From contig NW_003314375.1 of NCBI RefSeq assembly GCF_000143415.4, forward strand, positions 431,393 through 495,392: a stretch of DNA of 64,000 nucleotides, given 5' to 3'. The stretch is from Selaginella moellendorffii. Its lineage: Eukaryota > Streptophyta > Lycopodiopsida > Selaginellales > Selaginellaceae. Below the pieces are notes generated by a model. The model did not search any database. It saw only the letters and a list, made by a program, of their open reading frames with translations, and was not told where the DNA came from. The position numbers were made by a program, and so were the translations under genes. Positions 11,892 to 22,304 of this stretch are shown here, one piece after another (position 1 is the stretch's first letter; each line of letters opens with the position of its first letter).

Positions 11892-12290
11892 ATCTTTTGA
11901 AAGAGCTATAACTAGCTCTTGAACACCTCATCTAGTTATCCCACTTGTTCATCCATGTTTATTCTAGCTTTGGACTCCTCAATGTCATATCATCACCCAC
12001 CATATAAGTATAACCTTCCTTTGCCACATTGGTTTCCTTAGAGTCCTTCTACTATCCCATAGGAATTTACCACACCTCCTAGACTCTTGGAGATGATCTC
12101 TTTAGGATTTCACCCCCTAGATATATCTAGCCTCAAATATATTAGGCCCTTAGATATATCAGGCCTTAAGTCTATTTAGCTCTAGATCAACCCTTTAAGT
12201 TATTAGTGGAATGAGATGGTTATGGTATTGTTCTACTTCAATAGCTAAGTTTTGGGACTTTGGTCTTGACACTTCAATGTATCACATCAC
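11892..12290. other. No recognisable gene
   Basis: Roughly 400 bp of low-complexity, CT-biased sequence with repeated AGATATATC/CTAG-type words and no supported coding frame. It forms the left flank of the nested LTR cluster. Confidence 0.4.
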
Positions 12291-12731
12291 TGCAAGGAAC
12301 CAACTTCTTGAGGTGTCGAAGGCTAAAGGATCCCCGAAAGCATGACCAAAATAATAAAGAGTTCATCGGATGAGTCTGAGTCTGAGATTAAGTCTGAGAC
12401 TGACTCTAAGACCGAGTTCAAAACTAAGTCGAGAGATGAGATCGAGTTTGAGACCGCCTCTGAGACCAAGTGCAAGACTAAGTCCGAGATCCAAGATTGG
12501 GTCCGAGACTGAGTCCAAGATCAAGTCCGAGACAGTGTGAGACACAAAATCCCTAGTCCCCAAAGTGGAGCCGGAAGGGTGCCACATGGTAGTGGCCGAA
12601 GCAAAAGCCAAATGAGCGTAACACGTTTGGACCAAAAGCCCCAACTTGAAAGGTCGAAAGCGGGAATGGAACTCCCAACGAAGTGCTCGAGAAACAAGCA
12701 CGAAGTGAGCAATAAGTGAGTCTTTAGAAAA

Positions 12732-13078
12732 GGGACCCGAGATGGGTCCAAGATAGAGTCTGAGATGGAGTCCAAGATGGACCCGAGATGGAGTCCGAGA
12801 TGGACCCAAGATGGACCCAAGATGGACCCGAGATGGAGTTTGAGATGGACCCGAGATGGAGTTTGAGATGGACCTGAGATGGACCCGAGATGGAGTCTAA
12901 GATGGACCCCAGATGGAGTCCGAGATGGACCCAAGATGGAGTCCAAGATGGACCCAAGATGGAGTCCGAGATGGACCCGAGATGGAGTCCAAGATGGACC
13001 CGAGATGGAGTTCGAGATGGACCCGAGATGGAGTTCGAGATGGAGTCCGAGATGGACCCGAGATGGAGTCTGAGATGG
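12732..13078 (+). repeat. GA-rich 12-bp tandem repeat array inside the LTR
   Basis: Units of CCGAGATGGAGT and CCAAGATGGACC alternate for about 350 bp and grade into simpler GAGTCC/GAGACC hexamers on both sides (12370-12530 and 13079-13175). The same hexamers occupy the equivalent place in the LTRs at 15061-15170, 48690-48800, 52497-52750 and 55075-55350. ORFs of Ser/Asp/Pro or Arg/Trp repeats here are by-products of the repeat. Confidence 0.85.
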
Positions 13079-13207
13079 AAACGAGACCGAGACTGAGATT
13101 GAGACTGAGTTCGAGTCCGAGTCCGAGTCCGAAACTGGGACCGGGACTGAGTTTGAGTCCGAGTCCGAGTCCAAATACTAATATAGGCTGTTGGGCAAAA
13201 TCCCAAA

Positions 13208-13480
13208 GTGATCGTCCCCCCGGGGGGGCCGGAAGGGGGGGGGGGGGGGGGTACGGGGGGGGGGGGGGGGGCGGTGGGGGTCTCGGGGGGGGGGGGGGGG
13301 GGGGTGGGGGGCGGGGGGGGGGGGGGGGATATGGGCGGGGGGCGGGCGGTGGGGGGGGGGGGGGGGGGGGTCAACTGGGGGGGACGGGGCGGGAGGGTTG
13401 GGGGGGGGGGGGGGGTAGGGGAGCTGGAAGAACCCAAGCCAATACCAAAATCGGGGGGGGGGGGGGGGGGGGGGGCGGCT
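13208..13480 (+). repeat. G-rich block (G-quadruplex-prone) within LTR II
   Basis: About 270 bp consist of G runs of up to roughly 20, separated by single T, A or C bases. Family I LTRs carry shorter G runs at the matching place (15221-15239, about 52797-52821, 55406-55415; C runs at 63663 and 63989 on the opposite-strand copy). The run lengths may be partly wrong because such tracts sequence and assemble poorly. Confidence 0.8.
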
Positions 13481-14119
13481 ACGGGGGGTTCCCAAAGGGT
13501 TAATAGGGAGAGTGTGGGGGTTGGAGCCTAGTGGAGCCAGTTTGGCCAGGAAAGGTTAGTTTGGCCAAGAAAGGCTAGTTTGGCCCAAGAAGGCCATACC
13601 CAATGTTGGGTGATGAGCTAACCACTAGGAAGTCCAAAACTAAAGTGAATACAGACCAACAAGCGGGGTAGCTTAGTGAAGTGTTCAAGAGTCGGCTCTA
13701 GTTCCCCCGAGAGATCAAATGGTCAATGCTCCCAGTCCAAGTGTGGGTGGCACTACCTACTTAGATACCTGGCATGGCTCAACAGAACCTCGCTCTAAGC
13801 CCATGGCTAGAGCACCCAAAGGCAGAAGGCGGGGAGAGTACCCACGAAGCTCACGTAAGGCCATGGTGTTCTGAAATGTTGCCCCAAAGTCCCAGACTAT
13901 GAAAAGAAAGAGGAGCTGTCTTCTAGTATAAAGACCAAAGATACGGTCATATAAGGAGGAAGCCCTAGAGGACCATGGGACTTAATGTTCAGGCTTGTGG
14001 GCCTTGATCCAGTGGTAGTGTTGGCAAACACGGCCATGGACATAAAGGGACTTGGTGAGGACTGGAAAAGGGATATTGGGGAAGGCTAATCCCCATATTT
14101 ATGGGCATCCTAAGGATGC

Positions 14120-14712
14120 TGTAAGCTCATGAATTTGGACTTCCCGGGAGGTCACCCAGCCTAGTACTATTCAAACCCAAGGACACTTAACCCCAAATAT
14201 CCCAAGACCCTTAACCGATTGGAAAAGGGGGCGCACTCTTATTCATGGGCTCTTTCCTTCTATATTTGAACCCAACGGATCGTCTTTCGAGTCGTTCCCT
14301 TTGGTTGCTTACAATCCACCACACTTCCCTGCAAGTTCACGCCCTTGTGAACGAAAGCTAAGAGCCGCAACTCTTTTGAGAGCCTCGCTCTTTTGACACC
14401 CTACCCCTCAGGTTGAGCCTAGCGGGAGCAAACTGGAACAGCCAGATGTCAATCAACATGTGGTGTGATTCCCCTAACGAACCAACAGAGTCGGACTCGA
14501 GACCTCTCTAATACCAAATGTAAGCTCATAAATTTGGACTTCCCAGGAGCTTACTCAGCCCAGTACTATTTAAACCCAAGGACACTTAACCCCAAATATC
14601 CCAAGACCCTTAATCGATTGGAAAAGGGGGTGCACTCTTATTCATGTGCCCTTTCCTTTTATATTTAAATCCAACAAATCGTCTTTCAAGTCGTTCCCTT
14701 TGGTTGCTTACA
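14120..14712 (-). mobile_element. Complete TRIM element with 194-bp LTRs
   Basis: Two direct repeats of 194 bp (14120-14313 and 14519-14712) begin TGTAAGCTCAT and end GGTTGCTTACA on the + strand. They flank a 205-bp non-coding interior. GATGC is present on both sides (14115-14119 and 14713-14717), giving a perfect 5-bp target duplication. Just inside the right repeat, the minus strand reads TGGTATTAGAG (14516-14506), close to the tRNA-Met primer-binding site. This fixes the element on the minus strand. Its size and lack of coding fit a terminal-repeat retrotransposon in miniature. Confidence 0.9.
14506..14516 (-). promoter_or_regulatory. Primer-binding site of the TRIM
   Basis: TGGTATTAGAG on the minus strand, two bases from the end of the 5' LTR. 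It differs from the usual tRNA-iMet-complementary TGGTATCAGAG by one transition. Confidence 0.75.
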
Positions 14713-16124
14713 GATGCTAAGGAGTGGATCTAAGATGATCACTCATGGATGGATGGCCCAGTTCTTGAGAGATGGGACTGTGATGTAGGTGGTGTTAGAC
14801 CACCAGTGTGGCCAAGTTGAAGGGGCATAGCCTTAGCATAACAAGCTGATATATCGATGGTACCTTGGGGTGTCGGCCATGGGATCGGACATGTGAAGCA
14901 CTTGGACCAAGTGCAAAGGTTGAGTGGTAGGGATGCCATTCTTGGGGCTAGCAAACCCAAGTCCGAAATAGGGCTTATGGAGGTTGTGAGTGAGACTCTT
15001 CCAAGTGGTCGGAGATGTGGTTAAGTGACTAAAGTAGAATAGAAAAATTAATCACTTATAGATAGAGTCTGAGGTCGGGTCCGAGATCGAGTTTGAGATC
15101 AAGTCCAAGACTGAGTCCGAGATTGAGTCCAAGATTGAGTCCGAGATTGAGATCGAGACCAAGACCGAGTCTAAATACTAATACAAGTCGTGGGGTGAAA
15201 GCCCAAAGCATGTGTCTCCTGGGGGGGGGGGGGGGGGGGCTGTAGGGGGTTCCAAAAGTATAGTAGGGATAGTGAGGTCTAGGAATCAGTCTTGAAGGAA
15301 CTCTCTAGTGGTGCTTCCAAATTAACTTGAGGTTGAAACTAGGGCTAAGGGGCCTTGGGTGGGAGTGAGCATGGACTCGAGTGGTGTTGGAAGGGCCACC
15401 CAAGGAAGTCCTCAAGAGCAATTCCCACTCCTAGAAGGGAAATTGACTATAGTGCTCCTGGCTCATGTGGAATGGTGCCCCACTTGAGTACCTTATGGCT
15501 TATTGGTCTTCGCCCTTCCTAAAGGCTTGAGCCTTCCCTTTAGGATGGAAGTGGGGGAGTAGGGGTACCCATACTAGGCCGTTAGGCCATGGTGTTTCCC
15601 CCTGATGTCCCTAAGCAAATGTTGCACCCAAGGCTTGGGATTTAAAGGGTTTTATGATCAAGTCTTGTTGTACTAATGGATGTTAGGAATCTGAATGTTC
15701 TTGGCTGCTTGTGCCTGTGGGGAGTGTAGCCGAACCTTAAATCCAATTTAACTTGGGGAAGGGGATTGGGAGAGAATTTGGGAATCCATGGATGGATGGC
15801 TAACACTTCATTGCTCGTGTAATGAATTGTTGAAACCAAATAGGACTAAATAAGAGTTGATACAATAGGCAGGAACCTTGGCAAGGGAACTTAACTAAGG
15901 CCAAGGCCATGGTGGTCTGATAGACGAGATAAGCTAGTAAATTGGAAAGGAAAATTTTGTGGCTTACATAGGGATGAGCTGAAAGAGAGTCTTGAATGAG
16001 CTCATCAATGAATGAGATACTAACCTCATTAAATATCTTTGACTCAAGCTCCATGGTAGCATAAGTAGTGTCTCTTGGCCACTTTTATCTAGAGTCCGAG
16101 TTTGAGGCTTTGCATGAAGGCTAA

Positions 16125-16418
16125 TGTAAGGAACCAACTCCCCAAGATGTTGTAGGTTAAAAAATCCCCCAAAATCACAATTGGAATGATAAAAAATTTA
16201 TTGAATGATACCAAGTTTAAGATTACGTTTAAGACCAAGTTTGAAACCAAGTCTAAGACTGAGTTTGAGATCTAAGATTTCGAAGGGTCATGACCAAGGC
16301 CTTGAAATCCTACTTCTTATTTGGCTCCAGAGTAAAAACCTCCTTAAATAAGGAATAACTTCCTTGAAGTGTTGTTAATTAAAAAATTCCAAAATCAAGA
16401 TTTAAACAATAAAGAGTT
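16125..16418 (+). mobile_element. Two fragments of the family I LTR start
   Basis: TGTAAGGAACCAACTCCCC at 16125 begins a decayed copy of the family I LTR start, running through its hexamer repeats to about 16275. From about 16345 to 16418 the same starting region appears again in more altered form (GGAATAACTTCC and onward). Both are truncated. Confidence 0.6.
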
Positions 16419-16427
16419 TGGGGACAA

Positions 16428-16613
16428 ATATAAGCTTTTATATTTGAACTTCCCAGGAGGCCACCCAACTCAGTATTACTCAAACTCAAGTACACTTAAT
16501 GAGAAGTGTTTCAATATCTTTAAACAATTAAAAAAACATATGCACTTTTGTTCATAAGCCTTTTTCCTTTATATTTGATCATCTCTTAAATCATTCTTTT
16601 TTGGTTGCTTACA
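16428..16613 (-). mobile_element. Degraded solo LTR of the TRIM family
   Basis: A 186-bp segment from TATAAGCTTTT to GGTTGCTTACA aligns along its whole length with the 194-bp TRIM repeats at 14120 and 14519. No second copy or interior follows, so it is a solo LTR. Confidence 0.75.
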
Positions 16614-17629
16614 CATTATAGTAGCTTTGAGTGAGTTTTCAAAGATGATCCATTATATTAAGCTCATGTTAGTACCTTGGTTCATTAAAAGTTTACTTAT
16701 TGAGGTTTAAAAAAGGTTGTAGCATTCATGTGCTATAATATGATGATGAATATGTTAGCACTTGAAGTAAGTTGTTGGATGGAAAAGATGTGGAATTAAG
16801 GCATTCACATTGCTAGCAATTGTGTTAGTGGAAGTGGCATTGTTAGGTTAGGTGATAAGGAGTTTTTCTTGGGGCTTGATTTTTCATGTCAAATTTTACT
16901 ATTTTGGCTTTACATTGGATCTTGAAGGTAAATAAAGAAGAGTGTTAGTGTGATATGGATAACTAAAGATATGGTTTTCATGATTGAGTCTTGGGTATTT
17001 ATTTACATTTACAATGTTGGATATTAGGATTTTATCCTTCTATATTTAAAAGAGTAAGGGCGACATATTCAATTGAGATTCTTTTCGAGCTTAATGGTGG
17101 AGATGAAGACACGTGGGAAAAACAGTTGAGAGTGGAATGCTTCACAAAATCCAACTGTCCAAATCTGTGACGATTGATATAGACGGCCAAGATGGCAATA
17201 TGGGAGGTACTGTTTCAATTCTAGATTTGCAACCGCTCCATCGACTGGGAGGGAATGCTTTGCTTAAATATGCTTTGCAGATTGATATGTAGATGGTACG
17301 TTTCATTTATCCTATTTCTAACCCTAGGAAGGGATTTGTCTCTGTTTGTAGAGTTCGTAGAATTACCGAGTTCGTGAAGAAAAGAGTCACACTTATGGAA
17401 AAAGTATTCAACAGAGAATATCATCTGGTAAAAGAGTCTCCACCCCCCTATCTTCGTCCCTGCGATTCTAACTTGAGATGTTCCAGGATGACCAAAATAT
17501 TCCGGCCAATTGCAGCAATGGTGGCGTCGAGCCTGGTGAGGGACCAAAAAACCTCCTACCAAAAGCCGCAACCTACATTTGTTCCAAGCCTAGCAATGCA
17601 ACTGATGTTAGCCTAGGATAGCCATACCT
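16614..17629. other. No confident gene; possible upstream part of the Kelch pseudogene
   Basis: Overlapping open frames exist on both strands at 17221-17616, none similar to a family I know. The base composition from about 17100 on is more gene-like than the AT-rich DNA before it, so decayed 5' exons of the Kelch gene may be here. I see no splice-consistent chain. Confidence 0.35.
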
Positions 17630-18518
17630 GCTCTTTCTATAAGAACTGTTTCGTTGTCATGGGTGGCGAGGACGGTGGTAATGCCTATCTAAACGACGTT
17701 TATATTCTGGGCACAGGTACATACATTGTGCTGGTTTTAAACTTGCGAATTCATTTGCATTTCCAGAAACAATGGCATGGCGGGAGGTAAAGACGACTGG
17801 TGCGGAGCTGATGCTAAGAGCCGGGCACACAACAATCAGCCATGGAAAGTACGTGAGTCTCTCGTGGGGCTTTTACGTATTTTGTAGCAACTGGTGTTTG
17901 GGCAACTTCAAATCCCTCTGGTCCTGGGCCTTCTCCACGTTTCTCCCTTGCAGGAGATTCCGTGGACGCAGAGCGAGGCATATGATTCTTCTATGGGGGA
18001 TGTAACGAAGAGCTTGAAGCTCTGGATGACATGTATTTCCTCGACACAGGTTGGCTTCTTCTTTAATTGACATTGCTGCCATTCTTGACAATATGGTTGC
18101 CATTTTTCTGTGAAGAGATGCTGAGGGAGAAAGATCCATCAGAACCAAAGCTATCCATGCGTAAGGAACTTAAGAGAAGGCGGCAAGAGTATCGTGCCAC
18201 GCCATTCGTGCTAGGCAAGCAACGGGATGCGGACAAGAGCTTGGTTTCATCTCACGGAGGTATCTGCAGAAAAACTTGGACCTCTCCAATTTTTCCCTGT
18301 CAAACTCATGCTACAGAGTTTCAAGCTCATGTTCAGCTGCTAGGCGAGAAGATGTTCGAGGCTAGAGTAAGCGACATATTCAACTACAGATACATATTAG
18401 AAGCGTCCATCGATGGGAAGCTTTTCTGTGGGCTGCTCTTCTCGTACAAGCCTGGCTTTGCTCAGGCAGTGCAATCTTACATGGCGAGATTTGTTTCGTT
18501 TGATTCTCAGTTACTCTC
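17630..18518 (+). pseudogene. Kelch-repeat protein pseudogene
   Basis: The exon ending at 17716 reads VVMGGEDGGNAYLNDVYILG, a typical Kelch blade with paired glycines. A 50-bp GT-AG intron (17717-17766) splices in frame to an exon containing MAWREVKTTG and RAGHTTISHGK. A third piece at about 17970-18055 reads FFYGGCNEELEALDDMYFLDT but has an in-frame stop just before it. After another short intron, 18118-18518 gives a basic segment (MRKELKRRRQEYRATPF) and a C-terminal tail with EASIDGKLF and GFAQAV. Plant Kelch proteins usually carry five or six blades; only about two survive and frames are broken. Confidence 0.75.
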
Positions 18519-18639
18519 AATGAAACACTGCAACTTGCAAAAAATATCCCCAATGGTCTTTAGAAGAGCCTTGTTAGACCTCAAGTTTAATAGTGAGTCT
18601 CCTTCTTCTCTCAAGTGATGTTCAAGTGATTTGGAAGCG

Positions 18640-18993
18640 TGGCTAAGACAAGTACATATGGATCCAACCTGATCCGGAAAAGTTCAATCCAGCTGGGAGG
18701 TACGAGATTTTCACCCATGCTCTGTAACTCTGGCTGGGATTTTTAACTAGAAATATGGAGCATCTCCATTCACGTTCACACCCTTTGGGATGGGAAATCG
18801 AACTTACAAACTTGCCAAGCTTCAAATCTTCATTGTCGTCCATTACTTCGTTATTACAGGTAAAGATCTATTATTTGTGCCATTATTCCTTTATCTGGGG
18901 TTTGAGGTGGACTGCCTTGGATCCCAACAGCAAAGTTTCTTACTTGCCACATCCAAGACCACGAGACTTCTATTCTGTAAGAGTTTCAAAACT
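18640..18993 (+). pseudogene. Cytochrome P450 C-terminal fragment lacking the haem cysteine
   Basis: An exon piece reads DPEKFNPAGR (PERF-region motif). About 55 bp later KYGASPFTFTPFGMGNRT begins the haem-binding loop, but the sequence goes straight on to LAKLQIFIVVHYF (start of the L helix). The canonical FGxGxRxCxG loop has therefore lost its CPG part, including the cysteine that ligates haem. A later piece has LDPNSKVSYLPHPRPRDF, the usual P450 ending. The order is right but the enzyme cannot work. The short P450-like spacing suggests CYP85-clan relatives; that is an inference. Confidence 0.75.
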
Positions 18994-18999
18994 TCTGTA

Positions 19000-21900
19000 G
19001 TTATAAAAGAAAAAAGTACTTTACTGAATTGTACCTCATACAATATGATACCTTATGCATTCTCATGCCTCCACTATTCTAATTTGTCCCTGTCACTTAT
19101 TAACTTATCACAAGGAGCGAATCCTTCTTTGAAGTCACTGCCTCAACAGGATGAAACTCAAAGACAAGAAGATACTCAAAGGCAGGCTTGCCAAGTACAT
19201 TGTAGAGGCTGTTTGTAAGTCCCAAATGTTTCTCATCACAGGTCTTTGGAGGACATGCATAGCTTTTATGACCATGGACCAAATGTTGAGAACAGCAGCA
19301 TCATCAAGAAGAGTTGCAGTCTAGCATTTAATTTGTCTCACTTCTGGCACAAGACAATAAGGTTGTTAAAAATAAGGTCTTCATTTATTTTTTAACTAAG
19401 TCCTGTTTACACAGCAATACAATGCATCAGGAGCTTGCTGGAAACTATGATTTACAGAGTTTCCAAGAAGGTATGAGATTCACGCTGATTACAGCAAGTA
19501 ACTATCAGGTACACTTTTAGTGTTTTCGCTCATGAATCGTGATCTCCCTTATCTTGAGTTTAGAGAAGCCTGCAAGCATCACCAGATTCTAAGAACTCAG
19601 CCAACTATGTGTGTCTTTGGAGGCTGCCATTATAAGTACTTTTTCTTTAAATTTTATATAACCTTCACTGCTATGGATTCTGTGAATGGCATTTTCAGGA
19701 CCCCATGTTCCTCCTCTTCCTCCATCTTTCTAAAATTAATGCAGACAATTTCAAGATTAGCAATGTGCTGAAATCATAAGTCAAGCTTGCCATTGTGTAT
19801 GTTCTTCAACAGGAAGGTGTCCAGGCCAAAAGGACGCTGAGTGTTCTTCTCTAGAAGGTTTTCCAGGCCTAAAGGGTGATGCAACGCTTTTGGTGGTAGG
19901 GATTCGTGTGTGCAACCAGACAACGTACTCCATGTTTGCCAAAAGCATTATAGCTTTAGATTGAAGGCTGCAAAATAAACTGGTCTTACTAATATGACTG
20001 CTTGGCCACGTCTCATGGAAAAGACATGTTTATGAAAAGTTTGCTTCCCTTATATGTAGTAAAGAATATATTTTGATACTATTGGTGTTTGTTAGCTAAA
20101 GGTATTGGGCAAAGAAACTTTTTATCCAGATAATACTCTAAAGCTCTACTTACGGGTGGTGGAGTTCTGGAAATCTGGTCACAACACTTGAGGTTATTGT
20201 TTTTCTTTTTAAAGTAATAGTTGCTGCTATGTAAGTCTATAAGGTATTGGACTCATTGAGATCTGGAAAGATCATACTTAAAGCTTTGTAGACAACTTTT
20301 TCATTACAAATTACATTTAACGAAGATTGAGTAATTAAAAACTATTCACTCCATAAAGAGGGAATTAATTATAGATTAAAATTTTAAAAGAGTTATATTT
20401 TTTCAAAAGAAGATACACATTATCATGGATTATGATGTTGTATTGATGAACTTGGTCTTTTGTGGCACATCCTCCACTATACAAAATATTTATTATATCC
20501 ATATTACCTTCAATCTACCAATTTTCTAAAAATTATGAGAAAACAGGGATATAAGCTTGAAAATTTATATATTCAGATATCTATTATATTTAAATATTAG
20601 GTATAATTAATTTTAAAAATCGGATGACAGAGATTTTAAGCTTGATGTAAAATTACAAAACACTATCTACATGAAAAAAATTTAATTATGTACTTCTTGA
20701 ATTTATATGACAATAAGTCTTGAAAGAAACTCCATATTTTATTTTCATATTACATTCAAATTCTAGAATTTAGATTAGTGTTTTGAAGTTAGAAGTTGGA
20801 AGGGAATGTTACTGGCAGTGGTAGTAGGCTGTAAGTCTCTCTCATGAGTGATCTCTTCTCTACATGAACACTGTATATGTGTTGTTTTAACGGTTATAAT
20901 GTTATGCAAGATCTACAAGAAAAAGGTAAAGTTGTAATCTATGCTTTTTTTCACTGGCCAGTGCACAAAGCTGCTCCATCACCAGTGGGCTCCTCGCTGG
21001 GAAATTTCAAGCAAACACTGGATATTTGAATTGGCTCCAAAACTGTAAAACAGCTATACAATACAAAATTTTAGGATTTTATCCCACCCAGACCACTGCA
21101 AGATTATCGCAACCATAAACTCTCTGCCTTTCAATTCTGTAATGATAGAAAATCTACAACAAAAAACATGGAATTAGTGTACAAAAGAAGAAGAAAAGTA
21201 GGATGATTGACTTGCATTTTACATGCAGTATCCATATATTGCAGCAAGAACTCTCAGTGTTGAGAAAATGAACTAAGTTTTGTGTAGGTATAGACTGCCA
21301 TACCAAAGGCTCCCAAACTCCATTCAAGTATGCATCACAAATCTATGATCACAATGGTGATATTTCATCATGCAACAGTTGAAGTTTGAGACCTAGAGGA
21401 TGAGAATGTGTATTAGACCGAGCCTCCACCAGTAAAATGTGGCACATTGTGAAATAGACGAGGAAAATATTTGTGCTGTTAAATACTAATTTAGTAATAA
21501 CAGTTTAGTTTTAGCTAGAAACATACATTATTTCATAAGAAAAATTTCTTCATTAATTACTGTTCTGAAATTATAATTAAAAGAATATAATATATAATAT
21601 ATAAAACAAATAATTTATATTTTATGATAATTCATCTTTGTATTTATACTTTTAATTGTGTTCACATTCAATTCTTATTACATTTTAATACAGCCAATTT
21701 ATGTAATTTCAAAGATATTCTCTATTTATTTCTTTATGTATTATATCTATTTTCTGGGATTCATGTAATTTTTCTCAACATCAACCTGCATTTAGATAAC
21801 CTCAATCTAATTCATAATGGTACATTTTTTGCTGCTTCTTTCATGGGTATTCAATTGGGAGCTATTCTATTATTTTTCAGCCTAAAACACATTTCTTGAG

Positions 21901-22089
21901 AAGTTCAAATAAACCAGTCATTTAATATTTTAATCTCTTATTTCTATAAGCTTTTCTCATTCTATGTTTTAATTTCCCATGTATTTTGTCTCTTCATCAT
22001 TTAAATCTCATAGTGGTTATCTTATGCATTATGAGTTATAAAATGTGTTCTTTTGCTAAAGAATGTTCTGGTTGGAAAGGTTTCAGAGG
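19000..22089. other. Mostly non-coding, increasingly AT-rich DNA
   Basis: Between 19100 and 19950 a few short open stretches on the + strand look exon-like but are unrecognised. From 20050 on the sequence is AT-rich with no credible coding. The 91-codon ORF at 21624-21899 is dominated by Leu, Phe, Ile and His, as AT-rich noise would be. Confidence 0.35.
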
Positions 22090-22278
22090 TATAATAATAT
22101 TTTATATTTTATTAAATATCTAATATCAATATTAAAAATTTTATTGTCTATATTATTATTAAAATTATTATTGTCTATATTTCTTAGTGGAGTTGTATCA
22201 TTCTCAAAAATATAACACATTGTTATGCTTTATTTTGAAACCATTAACTTTTTAAATAGCAACTTTAAATAAAAAGTA

Positions 22279-22304
22279 CTAATAGAGACTCCAGCTCCAC
22301 TGGG
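22279..22304 (-). other. Antisense Helitron-type hairpin inside Hel-2
   Basis: On the minus strand CCCAGTGGAGCTGG (22304-22291) is followed by TTAG (22282-22279) and TACTTTTTATTTAAAG. This resembles the hairpin, CTAG and TACTCCCTTATTTAAA succession seen at 6614-6654 and 35032-35070. The first base of CTAG has changed to T. Confidence 0.5.

Larger units (their letters stand above)
12536..15060 (+). mobile_element. Solo LTR of family II nested in the family I LTR
   Basis: It starts TGTGAGACACAAAATC, matching starts at 34487 and 48469, and ends TTATA (from CTTACA). The flanks GACAG (12531-12535) and GATAG (15061-15065) are a 5-bp target duplication with one change. Without the TRIM inserted at 14120-14712, the LTR is about 1.9 kb, long for this type. 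It contains the GA-rich repeat block at 12732-13078 and the G-rich block after 13208. Confidence 0.75.
12291..15968 (+). mobile_element. Solo LTR of chromovirus family I, interrupted by other elements
   Basis: The start (TGCAAGGAACC, from TGTAAGGAACC) and the end (GGCTTACA at 15961-15968) match the intact family I LTR at 54993-56139. The LTR is split: 12291-12535 is its left part and 15061-15968 its right part, with a family II LTR inserted between. No gag or pol flanks it. The flanking bases ATCAC and TAGGG do not form a target duplication, so it may have lost its original neighbours. Confidence 0.75.

Noticed and set aside
12732-13078. Regular repeats resembling a CRISPR array
   Set aside because: Units are contiguous 12-mers without unique spacers, in a eukaryotic LTR.
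12363-13174. Long ORFs of Ser-Asp, His-Leu-Gly or Arg-Trp repeats on both strands
   Set aside because: They are translations of the GA-rich 6/12-bp LTR array, which has few stops in any frame. The same happens at 52471-52728 and 55044-55358.
12724-13531. Poly-Pro / poly-Gly ORFs that look like extensin or glycine-rich proteins
   Set aside because: They are produced by the G-run block and continue into repeats; no signal peptide, start context or conservation.
18755-19218. Two overlapping + strand ORFs at the P450 site as novel genes
   Set aside because: They are frames through P450 motifs and an adjoining intron, so they belong to the pseudogene.
21624-21899. 91-codon ORF with apparent membrane segments
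   Set aside because: Hydrophobic composition follows from AT-rich DNA; no family resemblance or splice context.
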